Notes: a model not told the origin generated them from the sequence alone. Shown: positions 37,219-45,827, counted from the first letter of the stretch. The stretch is 64,000 nucleotides of DNA from Archangiaceae bacterium (GCA_016714225.1 JADJNS010000029.1:68894-132893), one strand, 5' to 3'. Program-made: numbers and translations.

Positions 37219-38010
37219 ATGAGTTGGAACTGGAGCAAGCTCGGTCAGGAAGTCGAGGCCGCCCGCCGTGCCTGCGTGGCGCGTGGCAAGCCGGGGCACG
37301 AAGAGGCTGCCAGGCGCTTTCACCTCGCCTGCGCAGCAGTCTGGCCACCAGAGTTCTTCGAGAGCCTGGAAGCCTGTCGTCGCGGCGAAGCGCGCGCACT
37401 CAACCTCATTCTCGATTTCGTCGAGGCGTCTCCGCGGTTCTTCCGCAGTGGGTACACGTTGGATCGTGCGCTCCGGTTCGTGGCCCGGCCCCCACGTACC
37501 GCGGTGCAGACGTACCGGCTCCAGCAGATCGTGCTGCGGGCCGTTGGGCGAGAGCTTCGGGTGCCCTTTCGAAACATTTCGAAGGTGGCGCGCGCGGTCG
37601 ATGCGCCGAGCCTACGAGCGCATCTCACCGCGCTGGTCTCGAGCGATGACCCCGTCACCGTGCGGCGCGCGCAGAGCCTGCTGCAAGCGCTGCTGGGAGC
37701 GTCGGACGAGCGACGACTCGAAGATCGAATCCGATCGATGGTGGTGACCGCGCAGAACAAGAGAAGTCCGGCCCTACTACGACGGGCTCTGGCACTTGCG
37801 TCCCACTCGCTCAGCACCGAGGCCAGGCGGCTTCTCACCGTGGCATTCGAATTCGCGATGAATTGGGACCTGATACCGAAGGAGGAGCTCCTTGAGCTCG
37901 CCCGCCTGAATTGGCCAGAAATGGCACCGGTCTGGGACTTTGCCCTTCCACGAACCGATGGCCCCGGCGAGCGCGCGCGGTGGCTCCAGTCGAAGGTCCG
38001 GGCCGGGTGA
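37219..38010 (+). CDS. Hypothetical protein, helical
   Basis: 263 residues from ATG 37219; only a weak GAGAGCTG lies upstream. I do not recognise the family. It is rich in Arg/Ala/Leu and predicted by eye to be almost wholly helical, with a repeat-like rhythm (LRAHLTALVSSDDPVTVRRAQSLL, LLRRALALASHSLSTEARRLL) that suggests HEAT-type pairs. There is no signal peptide or membrane helix. It lies 14 bases from the end of the convergent P-type ATPase gene. Confidence 0.6.
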   Translation: MSWNWSKLGQEVEAARRACVARGKPGHEEAARRFHLACAAVWPPEFFESLEACRRGEARALNLILDFVEASPRFFRSGYTLDRALRFVARPPRTAVQTYRLQQIVLRAVGRELRVPFRNISKVARAVDAPSLRAHLTALVSSDDPVTVRRAQSLLQALLGASDERRLEDRIRSMVVTAQNKRSPALLRRALALASHSLSTEARRLLTVAFEFAMNWDLIPKEELLELARLNWPEMAPVWDFALPRTDGPGERARWLQSKVRAG

Positions 38011-38024
38011 CCGTCCAGAGCTGC

Positions 38025-40592
38025 TCACGTCTGAATCCGAAGGTCTGGCTGGCGCCGCCCGGGCCGCACCTCGCGCCGCCCGCGGTCGCGGCTCAGCCCT
38101 CTGAGCACCGCCAGCACGGTGAAGAGGCCCGCCCAGGCCCCGAGGCACAGGGCGAGATCGCTCGAGTGGAGCAGCGAGAACTGGAACAGGTCGCGCAGCG
38201 GGGGCACGTACAGCGTCAGGGCGAGCACAATCAGCGCACCGACCAGAATCGCCCACCACGCAGGGTTGCGTGCCCGCAGGGTCTGCCACAGGCCGCGCGA
38301 CCGCGAGCGGTTCATCAGAATCAAGCTCACGTTGCCAAGAATCAGCGTCGCGAAGCTGATCGCGCGCGCGTCGGCCGGGCCGGCGTGCCGGTGCAGGCCG
38401 ACCCAGAACGTCACCACCATCGCAGCGAGCACCACCGCGCCCTCGGCCACACTCCAGCCGATCTGCTTCAGCCCGAGCAGCCGCGCGTCTTTCGCGCGGG
38501 GGGGCCGTTTCATGACGTTCGACTCTTCGGGTTCCATCTCGAACGCGATCGAGCAGGTCGGGTCGATGATCAGCTCGAGGAACACGATGTGCACGGGCGT
38601 GAAGAGCAGCGGCCAGCCGAAGAGCAGGGGTATGAGGCCCATGCCGGCGATCGGCACGTGCACTGCCAGCACGTAGCCGAGCGACTTCTGCAGGTTGTCG
38701 TAGATGCGCCGACCCGAGCGCACTGCACCGACGATCGAGACGAAGTCGTCGTCGAGCACCACCAGGTCGGCCGCTTCGCGGGCGACGTCGGTTCCCCGGC
38801 CGCCCATCGCCACCCCGATGTGCGCCGCCCGCAGCGCAGGGGCGTCGTTCACACCGTCGCCCGTCATCGCCACGACGTCTCCCGCCGCTCGCAGGCTCTT
38901 CACCAGGCGCAGCTTGTTCAGGGGGCTCACTCGGGCGAATACGCTCACCGTCTTCAACCGCTCCGCGAGGGCCTCGTCCGGCAGCCCGTCGAGCTCGGCG
39001 CCGGAGAGGCAGTCTTCGGCGTCGAGGCCGGCCTGCCGTGCGATCGCCAGTGCGGTTCGGGGGTGGTCACCCGTGATCATCAACACCCGAATGCCCGCCG
39101 CCCGGCACTCGCTCACCGCCTCGGCCACCCCGGCCCGCAGCGGGTCTTCGAGGCCCAGCAGCCCCAGGAGCTCGAAGGTCACCTCTTCCAATCGCTCCGG
39201 GAGCTGTGGCACGAACGCCCGCGCCACGGCGATCATCTTCAGCCCTTCGGCCGCCATCGCCTCGACCCGGGCGTGAATCTTCGCCAGCTCGGCGGCGCTG
39301 CGCCCGCACCTCGCGGCGACCGCTTCCGGGCTTCCCTTCATGGCCAGCAGAATCTGGTCACCGACCGCCCGCGCCTCCGTGAGCACCGGCGCCCCTGGCG
39401 AGAGCGGGTACTCGTGGAGCACCTCCCCACGCGCAGGCCACCCCGGGTCGCCGAGCGACTCGAGGCCGAACGCCACCGCGGCCTGGTCGACCGCATCGAA
39501 GCTCTGGGGCGGGCACGCCAGGGCCGCGGTCGCCGCGAGCCGTCGCTCGGCCGCGGAGCTCAGCGCTCCCGAGGCTCGTGCCTCGCCATCAGGACCTGCG
39601 ATCAGCTTCACCACCCGCAGCTTGTTCTCGGTGAGCGTGCCGGTCTTGTCGGTGCACAGCACCGTCGCCGAGCCCAGGGTCTCGAGCGCCGCGAGTCGCC
39701 GGGCCAGCACCTGCCGCTTCGACATGCGGTAGGCCCCCAGCACCAGGAATAGGGTCATCACCACCGGGAACTCCTCGGGCAGCAGCGACATCGCGAGGGT
39801 GAGGCCCGCCAGCAACCCCTGTCGCCACGCGTGTTGCCCGAAGCCGTAGATGAGGAACACCGCCACGCAGACCACCGCCGCAGCGCTCCCCAGTGTGCGC
39901 ACCAGCACCGTGATCTGTCGATTCAGGGGGCTCTGCCCGGCGCTGAGCGTCTCGAGCGCGCGGCCGATCTTCCCCACCTCCGTCGAGGAGCCGGTCGCCT
40001 GCACCTGGCCGGTCGCACGGCCGCCGACGACCAGCGTGCTCGCATAGACGAAGGGCGACTGCTCGACGCCCGGCGACTGCATCGGCAGGGCGCTGGGCGC
40101 CGCCTGCTTGGTCACCGCCACCGACTCGCCCGTCAATAGCGACTCGTCGACTCGAAGCCCCGAGGCCGAGAGCACCACCGCGTCTGCGGGAACGCGGTCT
40201 CCCTCTTCGAGCAGCAGCACGTCGCCGCGTACCACTTCCCCTGCGGAGATGCGCGACGCCTTGCCGTCGCGAATGACGCTGGCGCGCGGACTCGACAGGC
40301 TCTTGAGCGCCTCGAGCGCCCGCTCGGTCTTGCGCTCCTGCACCAGCGTGATGCCGATCACCAGCCCGATCGAGGCCGCCAGGAGCACCGCCTCGCGGAG
40401 ATCTCCGAACGAGAAGTACAGCGCGCTGCACGCCAGCAGCAGCAGCACCATCGGCTCACGCACGATGTGAAAGAGCGTCGCGAAGAACGTTCGCTTGCGA
40501 GCGGCCGTCAGCTCGTTCGGACCCTCTCGTGCCAGCCGCTCCTTCGCTTCGGCCGAGCTCAGGCCTGCGGGTGCCTCGACTCCGTCACTCAT
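38025..40592 (-). CDS. P-type cation-transporting ATPase (P2-like)
   Basis: 855 residues from ATG 40592. All P-type landmarks are present: LTGESVAV in the actuator domain, SLLPEEFPVVMTLF in helix M4, CTDKTGTLTEN phosphorylation site, MKGSPEAV in the nucleotide domain, TGDGVNDAPALRAA hinge, and helix M6 FLELIIDPTCSIAFE. The M4/M6 residues resemble the P2-type Ca2+/Mn2+ group, but ion choice cannot be fixed. The stop of the membrane-bound LuxR regulator gene overlaps its start by eight bases, so the regulator probably governs it. Confidence 0.9.
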   Translation of the reverse strand: MSDGVEAPAGLSSAEAKERLAREGPNELTAARKRTFFATLFHIVREPMVLLLLACSALYFSFGDLREAVLLAASIGLVIGITLVQERKTERALEALKSLSSPRASVIRDGKASRISAGEVVRGDVLLLEEGDRVPADAVVLSASGLRVDESLLTGESVAVTKQAAPSALPMQSPGVEQSPFVYASTLVVGGRATGQVQATGSSTEVGKIGRALETLSAGQSPLNRQITVLVRTLGSAAAVVCVAVFLIYGFGQHAWRQGLLAGLTLAMSLLPEEFPVVMTLFLVLGAYRMSKRQVLARRLAALETLGSATVLCTDKTGTLTENKLRVVKLIAGPDGEARASGALSSAAERRLAATAALACPPQSFDAVDQAAVAFGLESLGDPGWPARGEVLHEYPLSPGAPVLTEARAVGDQILLAMKGSPEAVAARCGRSAAELAKIHARVEAMAAEGLKMIAVARAFVPQLPERLEEVTFELLGLLGLEDPLRAGVAEAVSECRAAGIRVLMITGDHPRTALAIARQAGLDAEDCLSGAELDGLPDEALAERLKTVSVFARVSPLNKLRLVKSLRAAGDVVAMTGDGVNDAPALRAAHIGVAMGGRGTDVAREAADLVVLDDDFVSIVGAVRSGRRIYDNLQKSLGYVLAVHVPIAGMGLIPLLFGWPLLFTPVHIVFLELIIDPTCSIAFEMEPEESNVMKRPPRAKDARLLGLKQIGWSVAEGAVVLAAMVVTFWVGLHRHAGPADARAISFATLILGNVSLILMNRSRSRGLWQTLRARNPAWWAILVGALIVLALTLYVPPLRDLFQFSLLHSSDLALCLGAWAGLFTVLAVLRGLSRDRGRREVRPGRRQPDLRIQT

Positions 40593-41175
40593 GGGAGGTC
40601 TCCTCGGCCGGGCTCGGCGGCTGTGTTCGTGGTGCCAGCAGATCTTCGAGAAAGAAGGCCGACAACTCGCTGCGGCCCTGAAGCCCGGCCTTGCGGTAGG
40701 CCGCGCGGGCTTGCTGGCGAACGCTCGACTCCCCGACGTTGCGCAGCTGAGCTATCTCTCGGTGGCTGAGCCCTTTGAGCAGCAGCAGCGCGACCTCTTT
40801 CTCGGCCGGAGTAAGGCCCCAGCGGGTCAGCTGCTGGTCGATCGCCTCGCCCAGGCCCACCGTCCACCTCGAGGCGTCACGCCTCCAACGCTCTGCATCA
40901 TCGCGCGCCGCCTCGAGCGAGCGTCGCAGCCCCGACGCGTCGCGCTCCAGCCGGCGCCGCGCCCGCGCGCTCGCCACGAGCTGCGCGGTGAGCCAAGCCG
41001 ACGCCCCCAGCGCCGCCGCGAGCAGACCGCCCTCGAGCCAGACGTGACGGGCCGTGGTTCCCGCCCCCAGGTCCAAGGCGAGGTCGATCGCGGCCAACGT
41101 CGCGGCCGACGCAAGAATTGCGGCGAAGAGCGGCCTCGCCGGGCCGGTCCATCGCTCCGATGTCAAACCCTCCAT
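40585..41175 (-). CDS. Membrane-anchored LuxR-type regulator
   Basis: 196 residues from ATG 41175. Two hydrophobic helices (FAAILASAATLAAIDLALD, LLAAALGASAWLTAQLV) are followed by a coiled coil and a LuxR helix-turn-helix (LTPAEKEVALLLLKGLSHRE, ESSVRQQARAAYRKAGL). With no receiver or ligand domain, it probably senses the membrane or its neighbour. It comes first in a two-gene operon with the P-type ATPase and is divergent from a DUF2231 membrane protein; the 120-base gap at 41176-41297 should hold both promoters. The upstream in-frame ATG 41256 is less likely. Confidence 0.8.
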   Translation of the reverse strand: MEGLTSERWTGPARPLFAAILASAATLAAIDLALDLGAGTTARHVWLEGGLLAAALGASAWLTAQLVASARARRRLERDASGLRRSLEAARDDAERWRRDASRWTVGLGEAIDQQLTRWGLTPAEKEVALLLLKGLSHREIAQLRNVGESSVRQQARAAYRKAGLQGRSELSAFFLEDLLAPRTQPPSPAEETSHE

Positions 41176-41297
41176 TGCCCAACCTCGCCAATTCAGGCTC
41201 ACCACACATTCGTGCGGTGGCGGGCGATGCGCAGACGGCGCATCACTCACCTGCACGCCTCGTGAGTAGCAATTCGCGAGCCCACCCGGAGGTCACC

Positions 41298-41789
41298 ATG
41301 CCGCAACATCCGTTCTTCGTTCACGTCCCCATCGGCCTGGCGGTGCTGATGCCCGCGTTGACACTGGGGCTTTGGGCGAGCTGGTGGAGGGGGTGGTTGC
41401 CCCGGCGAGTCTGGTGGGTCGCGGTCGGGCTGCAAGCGGTGCTCGTCGCGAGCTCGCTCGTCGCGCTTCGCACCGGCCATGCCGACGCCGAGCGCGTCGA
41501 GGCCACCCAAGGTGAGGCCGCCGTCGACCGCCACGAGGACGCCGCAGAGCGGTTCGGGTGGGGGGCTGCCGTGACGCTCGCGGTCGCGCTCTCTGCGGCA
41601 TTGCTGCGCAGCCAGCGCGGATCGCGCATCGCGGGGGCGGCCACCGTCGCAGCGACCCTCGGGGTGCTGTGGCTCGGGTACCTGACTGGCTCGGCTGGCG
41701 GCCGCCTGGTGTACGGCGATGGCTCGAACACCGGGCCTGCGGCCGGCGCCGGTGACGCGACTACGGAATCCGCCGAAGACGACGACTGA
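41298..41789 (+). CDS. DUF2231-like membrane protein
   Basis: 163 residues from ATG 41298, with GGAGGT eight bases upstream. MPQHPFFVHVPIGLAVLMPA is the typical DUF2231 opening (HPxxVHxPI). Four hydrophobic helices are visible, with a conserved GHADAE/DRHEDAAE acidic-His loop between the second and third that could bind metal or haem. It is divergent from the LuxR/P-type ATPase operon; DUF2231 proteins often sit beside small LuxR membrane regulators. Confidence 0.7.
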   Translation: MPQHPFFVHVPIGLAVLMPALTLGLWASWWRGWLPRRVWWVAVGLQAVLVASSLVALRTGHADAERVEATQGEAAVDRHEDAAERFGWGAAVTLAVALSAALLRSQRGSRIAGAATVAATLGVLWLGYLTGSAGGRLVYGDGSNTGPAAGAGDATTESAEDDD

Positions 41790-41861
41790 CGGCGGTGAAC
41801 GAGAAGATGTCTCCGCGACTGATGGTCACCCCGCAGACTCCCGCGAATGCCGCTCCCACGC

Positions 41862-42032
41862 GGTCACCATTCCGACGCGACCACCGGAGTGCGGCCCCAC
41901 GCGTGAGTCGCGGGCGGTGCGTGCTTCTTCGGGATGGGGGCGAACGTCCACCCACCGGGGCCGGGGTACCGAAACAGCCTCGACTGGAAGCCGATGAGGC
42001 CGAGTGAAGCACGCTTCACGAATCGCGCGCTG
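41862..42032. repeat. About 170-bp repeat, copy 1
   Basis: This stretch matches 43863-44033 in the same orientation with only scattered differences (about nine in ten bases shared by eye), for instance CGCGTGAGTCGCGGGCGGTG and GGGATGGGGGCGAA in both. It covers the N-terminal part of a DUF1905 gene read on the minus strand. The 395 bases between 41790 and 42184 hold no other gene that I can support. Confidence 0.8.
41864..41995 (-). pseudogene. DUF1905 domain fragment (truncated copy)
   Basis: Minus-strand translation gives GFQSRLFRYPGPGGWTFAPI, then KHAPPATHAWGRTPVVAS and EW-stop. Compared with the intact copy at 43716-43997 it has no start Met (Ile instead), lacks a base after VVAS and ends at once. 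The downstream sequence in other frames shows no resemblance to the rest of the domain, so this is a dead partial copy. Confidence 0.7.
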
Positions 42033-42184
42033 CGGCGCCAGGCCTTTGTTCCCTCGCCACCGTCACGAACACCCCGCGGCGGGGCGTGGCACGAACCCCC
42101 GCGCACGATGTCGCGTCTGCCACCTTCCGGCCCCGGCGGGCGGGCCGTACAACCTGGCTCGTCTCTCAGCCAAGGAGTCGCACA

Positions 42185-42496
42185 ATGAAGAAGTACCTCG
42201 TGCTGTACCACTCGTCGGTGCCCGCGAAGGAGCAGATGGCGAAGGCCACCCCGGAGCAGGCGAAGGCCGGCATGCAGATGTGGATGCAGTGGATGAAGAC
42301 GGCAGCCAGCGCCGTGGTCGACGGCGGCTCACCTCTCGCGCCGGTGGGCAGCGCCAATGCAAAGGTCGGCGGCTACTCGGTTCTTCAAGCGAAAGACGAG
42401 AAGACCCTCATGGAGCTGCTCGACGCTCACCCTCACCGCCACGCCCCCGGCGCGACGATCGAGGTTCACGAGCTCCAGCAGCTCCCCGGAATGTGA
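42185..42496 (+). CDS. YCII-related (DGPF) protein
   Basis: 103 residues from ATG 42185 with AAGGAG 10-15 bases upstream. MKKYLVLYHSS and VGGYSVLQAKDEKTLMELLD fit the YCII/DGPF ferredoxin-like fold, which has a His-Asp pair in enzymes such as YciI (here DAHPHRHAPG). Proteins of this family are frequent partners of ECF42 sigma factors; one is present at 45.8 kb with a second YCII gene. Its last 89 bases overlap the end of the convergent regulator gene. Confidence 0.85.
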   Translation: MKKYLVLYHSSVPAKEQMAKATPEQAKAGMQMWMQWMKTAASAVVDGGSPLAPVGSANAKVGGYSVLQAKDEKTLMELLDAHPHRHAPGATIEVHELQQLPGM

Positions 42497-43490
42497 GGAG
42501 CGTCGGCGCGCCGCGCCGCCCGTAGCGGGCCCGGTAGTCCGAAGGCGTGAGCCCCGCCCACCGAATGAAGACCTTGCGGAACGTGGCGAGGTCTTCGTAG
42601 CCGACGTCGTTGGCGATCTCGGCCACACCGCGCACCGTGGCCTCGAGCGCTCGCTTGGCCGCCTCGACCCGCACCCGCTGCAGGTAGTCGCGCGGCACAT
42701 TGCCGGTCGCCTGCTTGAAGCGGCGCACGAAGGTACGCGTGCTCATCGCCACCGCCCTGGCGAGCTGCTCTACGCCCGGCGCACCGGCAGGCTCGTGCTC
42801 GATGAGCTGCTGCGCCTCGAGCACCGGTGCATCTCCGTGCTCCTTCTGGCCTCCGAACGCGGCGTACGCGCTCTGCGGCGCCTTGTTGACGTCGACCAGG
42901 AACAGCTGCGAGGCGGCGCGGGCGGCTTCAGCGCCGAAGATTCGCTCCACCAGGTAGAGCGACTGGGTGAGAAACGACGTGGCACCGCCTGCGGTGAGCA
43001 CGCGGCCCTGGTCGACGATGATGGCCTCGTTCTGCAGGTGCACACGCGGGTAGCGTTTCTTGAACAGCTCGGCGAACGCCCAGTGCGTCGTGGCGCGCTT
43101 CTCGTCGAGCAGGCCGGCCTCCGCGAGCAGAAACGCCCCGGTGCACGCAGACGCGACGTCGGCGCCGCCGAGCCACGCCTTCTTGAGCCACGGCACCACC
43201 GCGCGGTTGCGTTCGAGGTGCTCGAGCACGTCGGGGTCGAGCGCGGGCACGATGACCAGGTCGCTCCGCTTGACGTCGGCGAGGGTCAATTCGCACTTCA
43301 GCTGCAGCCCGCCCGCGGCCGATACGGTGCGCGTCTTCCCCCCAGACACCAGCGAGACCCGTACGTCTCGCCGCACCGGGAACCCGGGGATGAAGTCTCC
43401 CAGCGCAAGCGTCTTGCGCAGCATGTCGGCGAACCCGACCGGCACCATCGGCGTGCAATCCGCCAGGGCGATGATGTGAATCTGGAGCAT
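42408..43490 (-). CDS. GlxA-family AraC regulator with DJ-1/PfpI domain
   Basis: 360 residues from ATG 43490. Residues 1-195 are a DJ-1/PfpI-like domain (DLVIVPALDPD, GADVASACTGAFLLAEAGLLD with the nucleophile-elbow Cys, VLTAGGATSFLTQ). Residues 225-320 form the AraC double helix-turn-helix (VEQLARAVAMSTRTFVRRFK, IANDVGYEDLATFRKVF). The expected end is near YRARYGRRGAP; the extra 35 residues are low-complexity and run into the YCII gene, so the natural stop may have been lost. It may control the convergent YCII gene, though this is only proximity. Confidence 0.85.
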   Translation of the reverse strand: MLQIHIIALADCTPMVPVGFADMLRKTLALGDFIPGFPVRRDVRVSLVSGGKTRTVSAAGGLQLKCELTLADVKRSDLVIVPALDPDVLEHLERNRAVVPWLKKAWLGGADVASACTGAFLLAEAGLLDEKRATTHWAFAELFKKRYPRVHLQNEAIIVDQGRVLTAGGATSFLTQSLYLVERIFGAEAARAASQLFLVDVNKAPQSAYAAFGGQKEHGDAPVLEAQQLIEHEPAGAPGVEQLARAVAMSTRTFVRRFKQATGNVPRDYLQRVRVEAAKRALEATVRGVAEIANDVGYEDLATFRKVFIRWAGLTPSDYRARYGRRGAPTLLTFRGAAGAREPRSSRRGRGGEGERRAAP

Positions 43491-43540
43491 CGCGCCGTTC
43501 TACCTCCATCGCGAGGAGGCAGGCGTGAGAAGAGGCGAGC

Positions 43541-43695
43541 GTGGCCGTCGACGTCGTGACCGAGATCGTCATCAACCGGCCCCAGGCTGTCGTGGCCGGC
43601 TATGCGGGTGACCCCTCGAATGCCCCTCGCTGGTACGTGAACATCAAGTCGGTCGAATGGAAGACGCCTCCTCCTCTCCAAGTCGGCTCGAGCGC
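43541..43695 (+). pseudogene. SRPBCC (polyketide cyclase-like) N-terminal fragment
   Basis: From GTG 43541 the translation VAVDVVTEIVINRPQAVVAG, then DPSNAPRWYVNIKSVEW and TPPPLQVGS, is a standard SRPBCC opening. Similarity stops dead at 43695, and the remaining in-frame sequence is antisense to the DUF1905 gene. About 50 of 140 expected residues survive. The last 22 bases of the fragment recur at 47171-47192, where another gene scrap begins. Confidence 0.6.
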
Positions 43696-43715
43696 TAAGC
43701 TCCCCTCATCGGCCA

Positions 43716-43997
43716 CTACGACCGCCGTCGCCTCGGTGGCAGCGCCCGTGGCGAGATTTCGACCTCGACGGTATCGCCGTCGCCCTTGCCTCCGCGGATG
43801 TGCTTGGGAACCGCGAGAAGGGTTCCGAACTTCTCGTCGCGCCAGACGCTCGTTTCCCATGAGTGACCATCGACCGACGCAACCACCGGTGTGCGGCCCC
43901 ACGCGTGAGTCGCGGGCGGTGCGTACTTCTTCGGGATGGGGGCGAATGTCCACCCACCGGGGCCGGGGTAGCGAAACAGCCTCGACTTGAAGCCCAT
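43716..43997 (-). CDS. DUF1905 domain protein
   Basis: 93 residues from ATG 43997: FRYPGPGGWTFAPIPKKYA, WGRTPVVASVDGHSWETSVW, TLLAVPKHIRGGKGDGDTVE and VEIS follow the family order (W-x-F-x-x-x-P near the start, GDxVxVxL at the end). DUF1905 is a small beta-barrel, often fused to a YdeI-type domain, of unknown function. The first two thirds is duplicated as a broken copy at 41864. The gene is short but complete. Confidence 0.7.
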   Translation of the reverse strand: MGFKSRLFRYPGPGGWTFAPIPKKYAPPATHAWGRTPVVASVDGHSWETSVWRDEKFGTLLAVPKHIRGGKGDGDTVEVEISPRALPPRRRRS

Positions 43998-44033
43998 GAG
44001 GCCGAGTCAAGCACGCTTCACGAACCGCGCGGC
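43863..44033. repeat. About 170-bp repeat, copy 2
   Basis: Second copy of the sequence at 41862-42032, same orientation, two kilobases apart. This copy carries an intact DUF1905 start codon and frame, so it is the likely parent. The YCII gene and the GlxA-type regulator lie between the copies. Recombination between them would delete both. Confidence 0.8.
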
Positions 44034-44072
44034 ACGACGGTGCTGACCGATTGACGCCGCTCAGCGAGGGTC

Positions 44073-44504
44073 TCATCGCGTCTCGAGCACTCGAGCACTC
44101 GCATTGCCCTTCGAGTGCACCAGCGTCATCAGCGGACCGACAAGGGCCCACTGCACCGCTGTGAATGCACTCTCGATCAGCAGGTAGTCAGGCACCGAGG
44201 TCATCACGTTCTTTGCCGCGACCGCGATGGTGGTGAATCTCCACGAGAGCACCGCGCCGAACAACGCGAACGAGAGCATGCCTCTCGCGTTGGGCGCCCG
44301 CCTGGCGAACGCGACCTCGCAGACCCACGCGAAGAGCACCGCCTGAATGCCCATCGACAGCAGCCCGAACGGAATGATCACGTCGTGGCGATACATCGCA
44401 AGGTCGTCGTAGTAGCGCTTGAACGCAACCAGGTGCCAGACGAACCCGAGGGCGAACGTCGGCACGAGATACGCGAGGGCCCCGATTCCGATTCGTTTGG
44501 TCAT
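44073..44504 (-). CDS. Small membrane protein, four helices
   Basis: 143 residues from ATG 44504. Hydrophobic segments at about residues 6-26, 48-70, 78-98 and 115-135. The sequence (LVPTFALGFVWHLVAFKRYY, FGLLSMGIQAVLFAWVCEV) resembles small membrane proteins found beside AHSA1/ArsR pairs. It is last in an operon of ArsR, AHSA1 and this gene; the start overlaps the AHSA1 stop (ATGA). Function unknown. Confidence 0.7.
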   Translation of the reverse strand: MTKRIGIGALAYLVPTFALGFVWHLVAFKRYYDDLAMYRHDVIIPFGLLSMGIQAVLFAWVCEVAFARRAPNARGMLSFALFGAVLSWRFTTIAVAAKNVMTSVPDYLLIESAFTAVQWALVGPLMTLVHSKGNASARVLETR

Positions 44505-44986
44505 GCCTTGTTCCTCGTGGGTTGAACGGCAGTGGCTCCGCCGTGAACGAGCAGCGGTTCGAGCAGCGTCAGCGCGCCATGCCACCCTTGTTCGTGCCGC
44601 GAATCGGCGTCTGCCCGGCCGAACTTCGCATGGTGGATGAACAGCTCGGTTCTCTCACCCCGCTGGCTCAACGTGACGGTTACTTCAGAGTCGATGCCTG
44701 CGTGCGGGTCGGGTTCTTCGATCAGCCACGAGAACACGATCCGCGAAGGCGGCTCGATCTCCAGGTACACGCCACCGACCGACATGCGCTGGCCGTCTGG
44801 CGTCTCGTACGCGAAGCGGTACGCGCCGCCCGGCCTGAAGTCGAGCGCGAGCACCGTCAGCTTCACGTCGGGCGCCGGCCGCAACCACTGCGCGACCACC
44901 TTCGCATCGCCAAACGCAGCGAAGACCCTCTCGACCGGGGCGTTGATCACGCGGCGCACCTGGGCTCCCGCGCTGGGCAGGCTCAT
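44501..44986 (-). CDS. SRPBCC/AHSA1 (activator of Hsp90-like) domain protein
   Basis: 161 residues from ATG 44986. VRRVINAPVERVFAAFGDAK opens the START-like fold and YRFAYETPDGQRMSVGGVYL, RIVFSWLIEEPD and HHAKFGRADADSRHEQGWHG complete it. AHSA1 proteins hold hydrophobic ligands in a central cavity. It overlaps the ArsR-type regulator gene upstream and the membrane protein gene downstream by four bases each, a recurrent arrangement in which the regulator controls its AHSA1 partner. Confidence 0.9.
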   Translation of the reverse strand: MSLPSAGAQVRRVINAPVERVFAAFGDAKVVAQWLRPAPDVKLTVLALDFRPGGAYRFAYETPDGQRMSVGGVYLEIEPPSRIVFSWLIEEPDPHAGIDSEVTVTLSQRGERTELFIHHAKFGRADADSRHEQGWHGALTLLEPLLVHGGATAVQPTRNKA

Positions 44987-45318
44987 CGGTCGTCCTCGGC
45001 CAGCACCTGCTCCAGTTGGTCGAGGGCCCCGGTCCAGAACGCCTGGTGCCGCGTGATCCAGCTCCCGGCCAGCTGCAGCGACCTGCGCCGAAGGCGAAAG
45101 CGGTGTACCCGACCATCGACCCGGCGCTCGACCAGCCGCGCCTGCTCCAACACCTTCAGGTGCTTCGAGATCGTCGGCTGCGCCGAGCGGAACTGCGCGC
45201 CGAGCTCGCTCGCGGTGCGCGCCCGGCCACCCGCGAGCGCGTGAATCATGGCGCGCCGGGTCTGATCTCCCAGCGCGCGAAACGTGAGGTCGAGCGCGGC
45301 CTGCTGAAGCATAGCCAT
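44983..45318 (-). CDS. ArsR-family winged-helix repressor
   Basis: 111 residues from ATG 45318. FRALGDQTRRAMIHALAGGR, SELGAQFRSAQPTISKHLKV (recognition helix) and LVERRVDGRVHRFRL (wing) are typical. The Cys pair used by metal-sensing members (ELCVC) is missing, so it probably responds to another signal or none. It leads the operon with AHSA1, and an imperfect palindrome covers its start codon. Confidence 0.9.
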   Translation of the reverse strand: MAMLQQAALDLTFRALGDQTRRAMIHALAGGRARTASELGAQFRSAQPTISKHLKVLEQARLVERRVDGRVHRFRLRRRSLQLAGSWITRHQAFWTGALDQLEQVLAEDDR

Positions 45319-45330
45319 GTAGCTATATGT
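45309..45330 (-). promoter_or_regulatory. Palindrome over ArsR start codon, possible autoregulatory operator
   Basis: ATAGC (45311-45315) and GCTAT (45322-45326) form an inverted repeat around CATGTA, which holds the start codon. The flanking CA and ATG extend the symmetry loosely. The local sequence is strikingly AT-rich against its surroundings. ArsR repressors bind such 12-2-12-type palindromes at their own promoters; the role here is inferred. Confidence 0.45.
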
Positions 45331-45482
45331 TGGCCCCGGCTCATGTCAACCCGAGACGGCAGAGCGCCCCGACCGCTCCCGAAATCAGTTATGGAAATGC
45401 GCGCAGGTGTCCAAACCTCGGGGCCTCAGGCGACATCGGCTGTCGGCAACAGGGCCGACTCCCACGAAGAAGGAAGAAGACC

Positions 45483-45827
45483 ATGCCCAAGTACCTTTGT
45501 TTGCAGCGTTCACTTCCGGGGGCCGCCCCCGACAGCGCCAGGCCCTCACCCGCGCAGCTGCAGGCGATGTACGCGAAGTTCAACGAGTGGCGTGAGCAGT
45601 TCCAGAAGAACCTGACCGACATGGGCGGACGGCTCGGCGCGGGTAGGCTCGTCACCTCGAGCCCGGTGCCCGATGGGCCGCTCGTCGATGTCAAGGAGCT
45701 GGTCGGGGGCTACATGATCGTCTCCGCCACGGACATCGAAGAGGCGATCAGGGTGGCGCAAGCGTGCCCCGGCCTCGTCCGGCCCGGGTCGGGCGTCGAG
45801 GTCATCGAGATCTTCGCACCCGCATGA
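45483..45827 (+). CDS. YCII-related (DGPF) protein, ECF42 partner
   Basis: 114 residues from ATG 45483. MPKYLCLQRSLPGA and VDVKELVGGYMIVSATDIEE match the DGPF/YCII family; the fold has the alternating beta-alpha order of YciI. Its stop overlaps the ECF sigma factor start (ATGA), the standard arrangement of the ECF42 group, in which the sigma factor controls adjacent DGPF genes. The catalytic His-Asp pair of YciI is not obvious. Confidence 0.88.
   Translation: MPKYLCLQRSLPGAAPDSARPSPAQLQAMYAKFNEWREQFQKNLTDMGGRLGAGRLVTSSPVPDGPLVDVKELVGGYMIVSATDIEEAIRVAQACPGLVRPGSGVEVIEIFAPA

Noticed and set aside
41790..42184. Short plus-strand frames with Arg/Pro-rich products
   Set aside because: They are shadows of the broken DUF1905 copy or lack any start signal.
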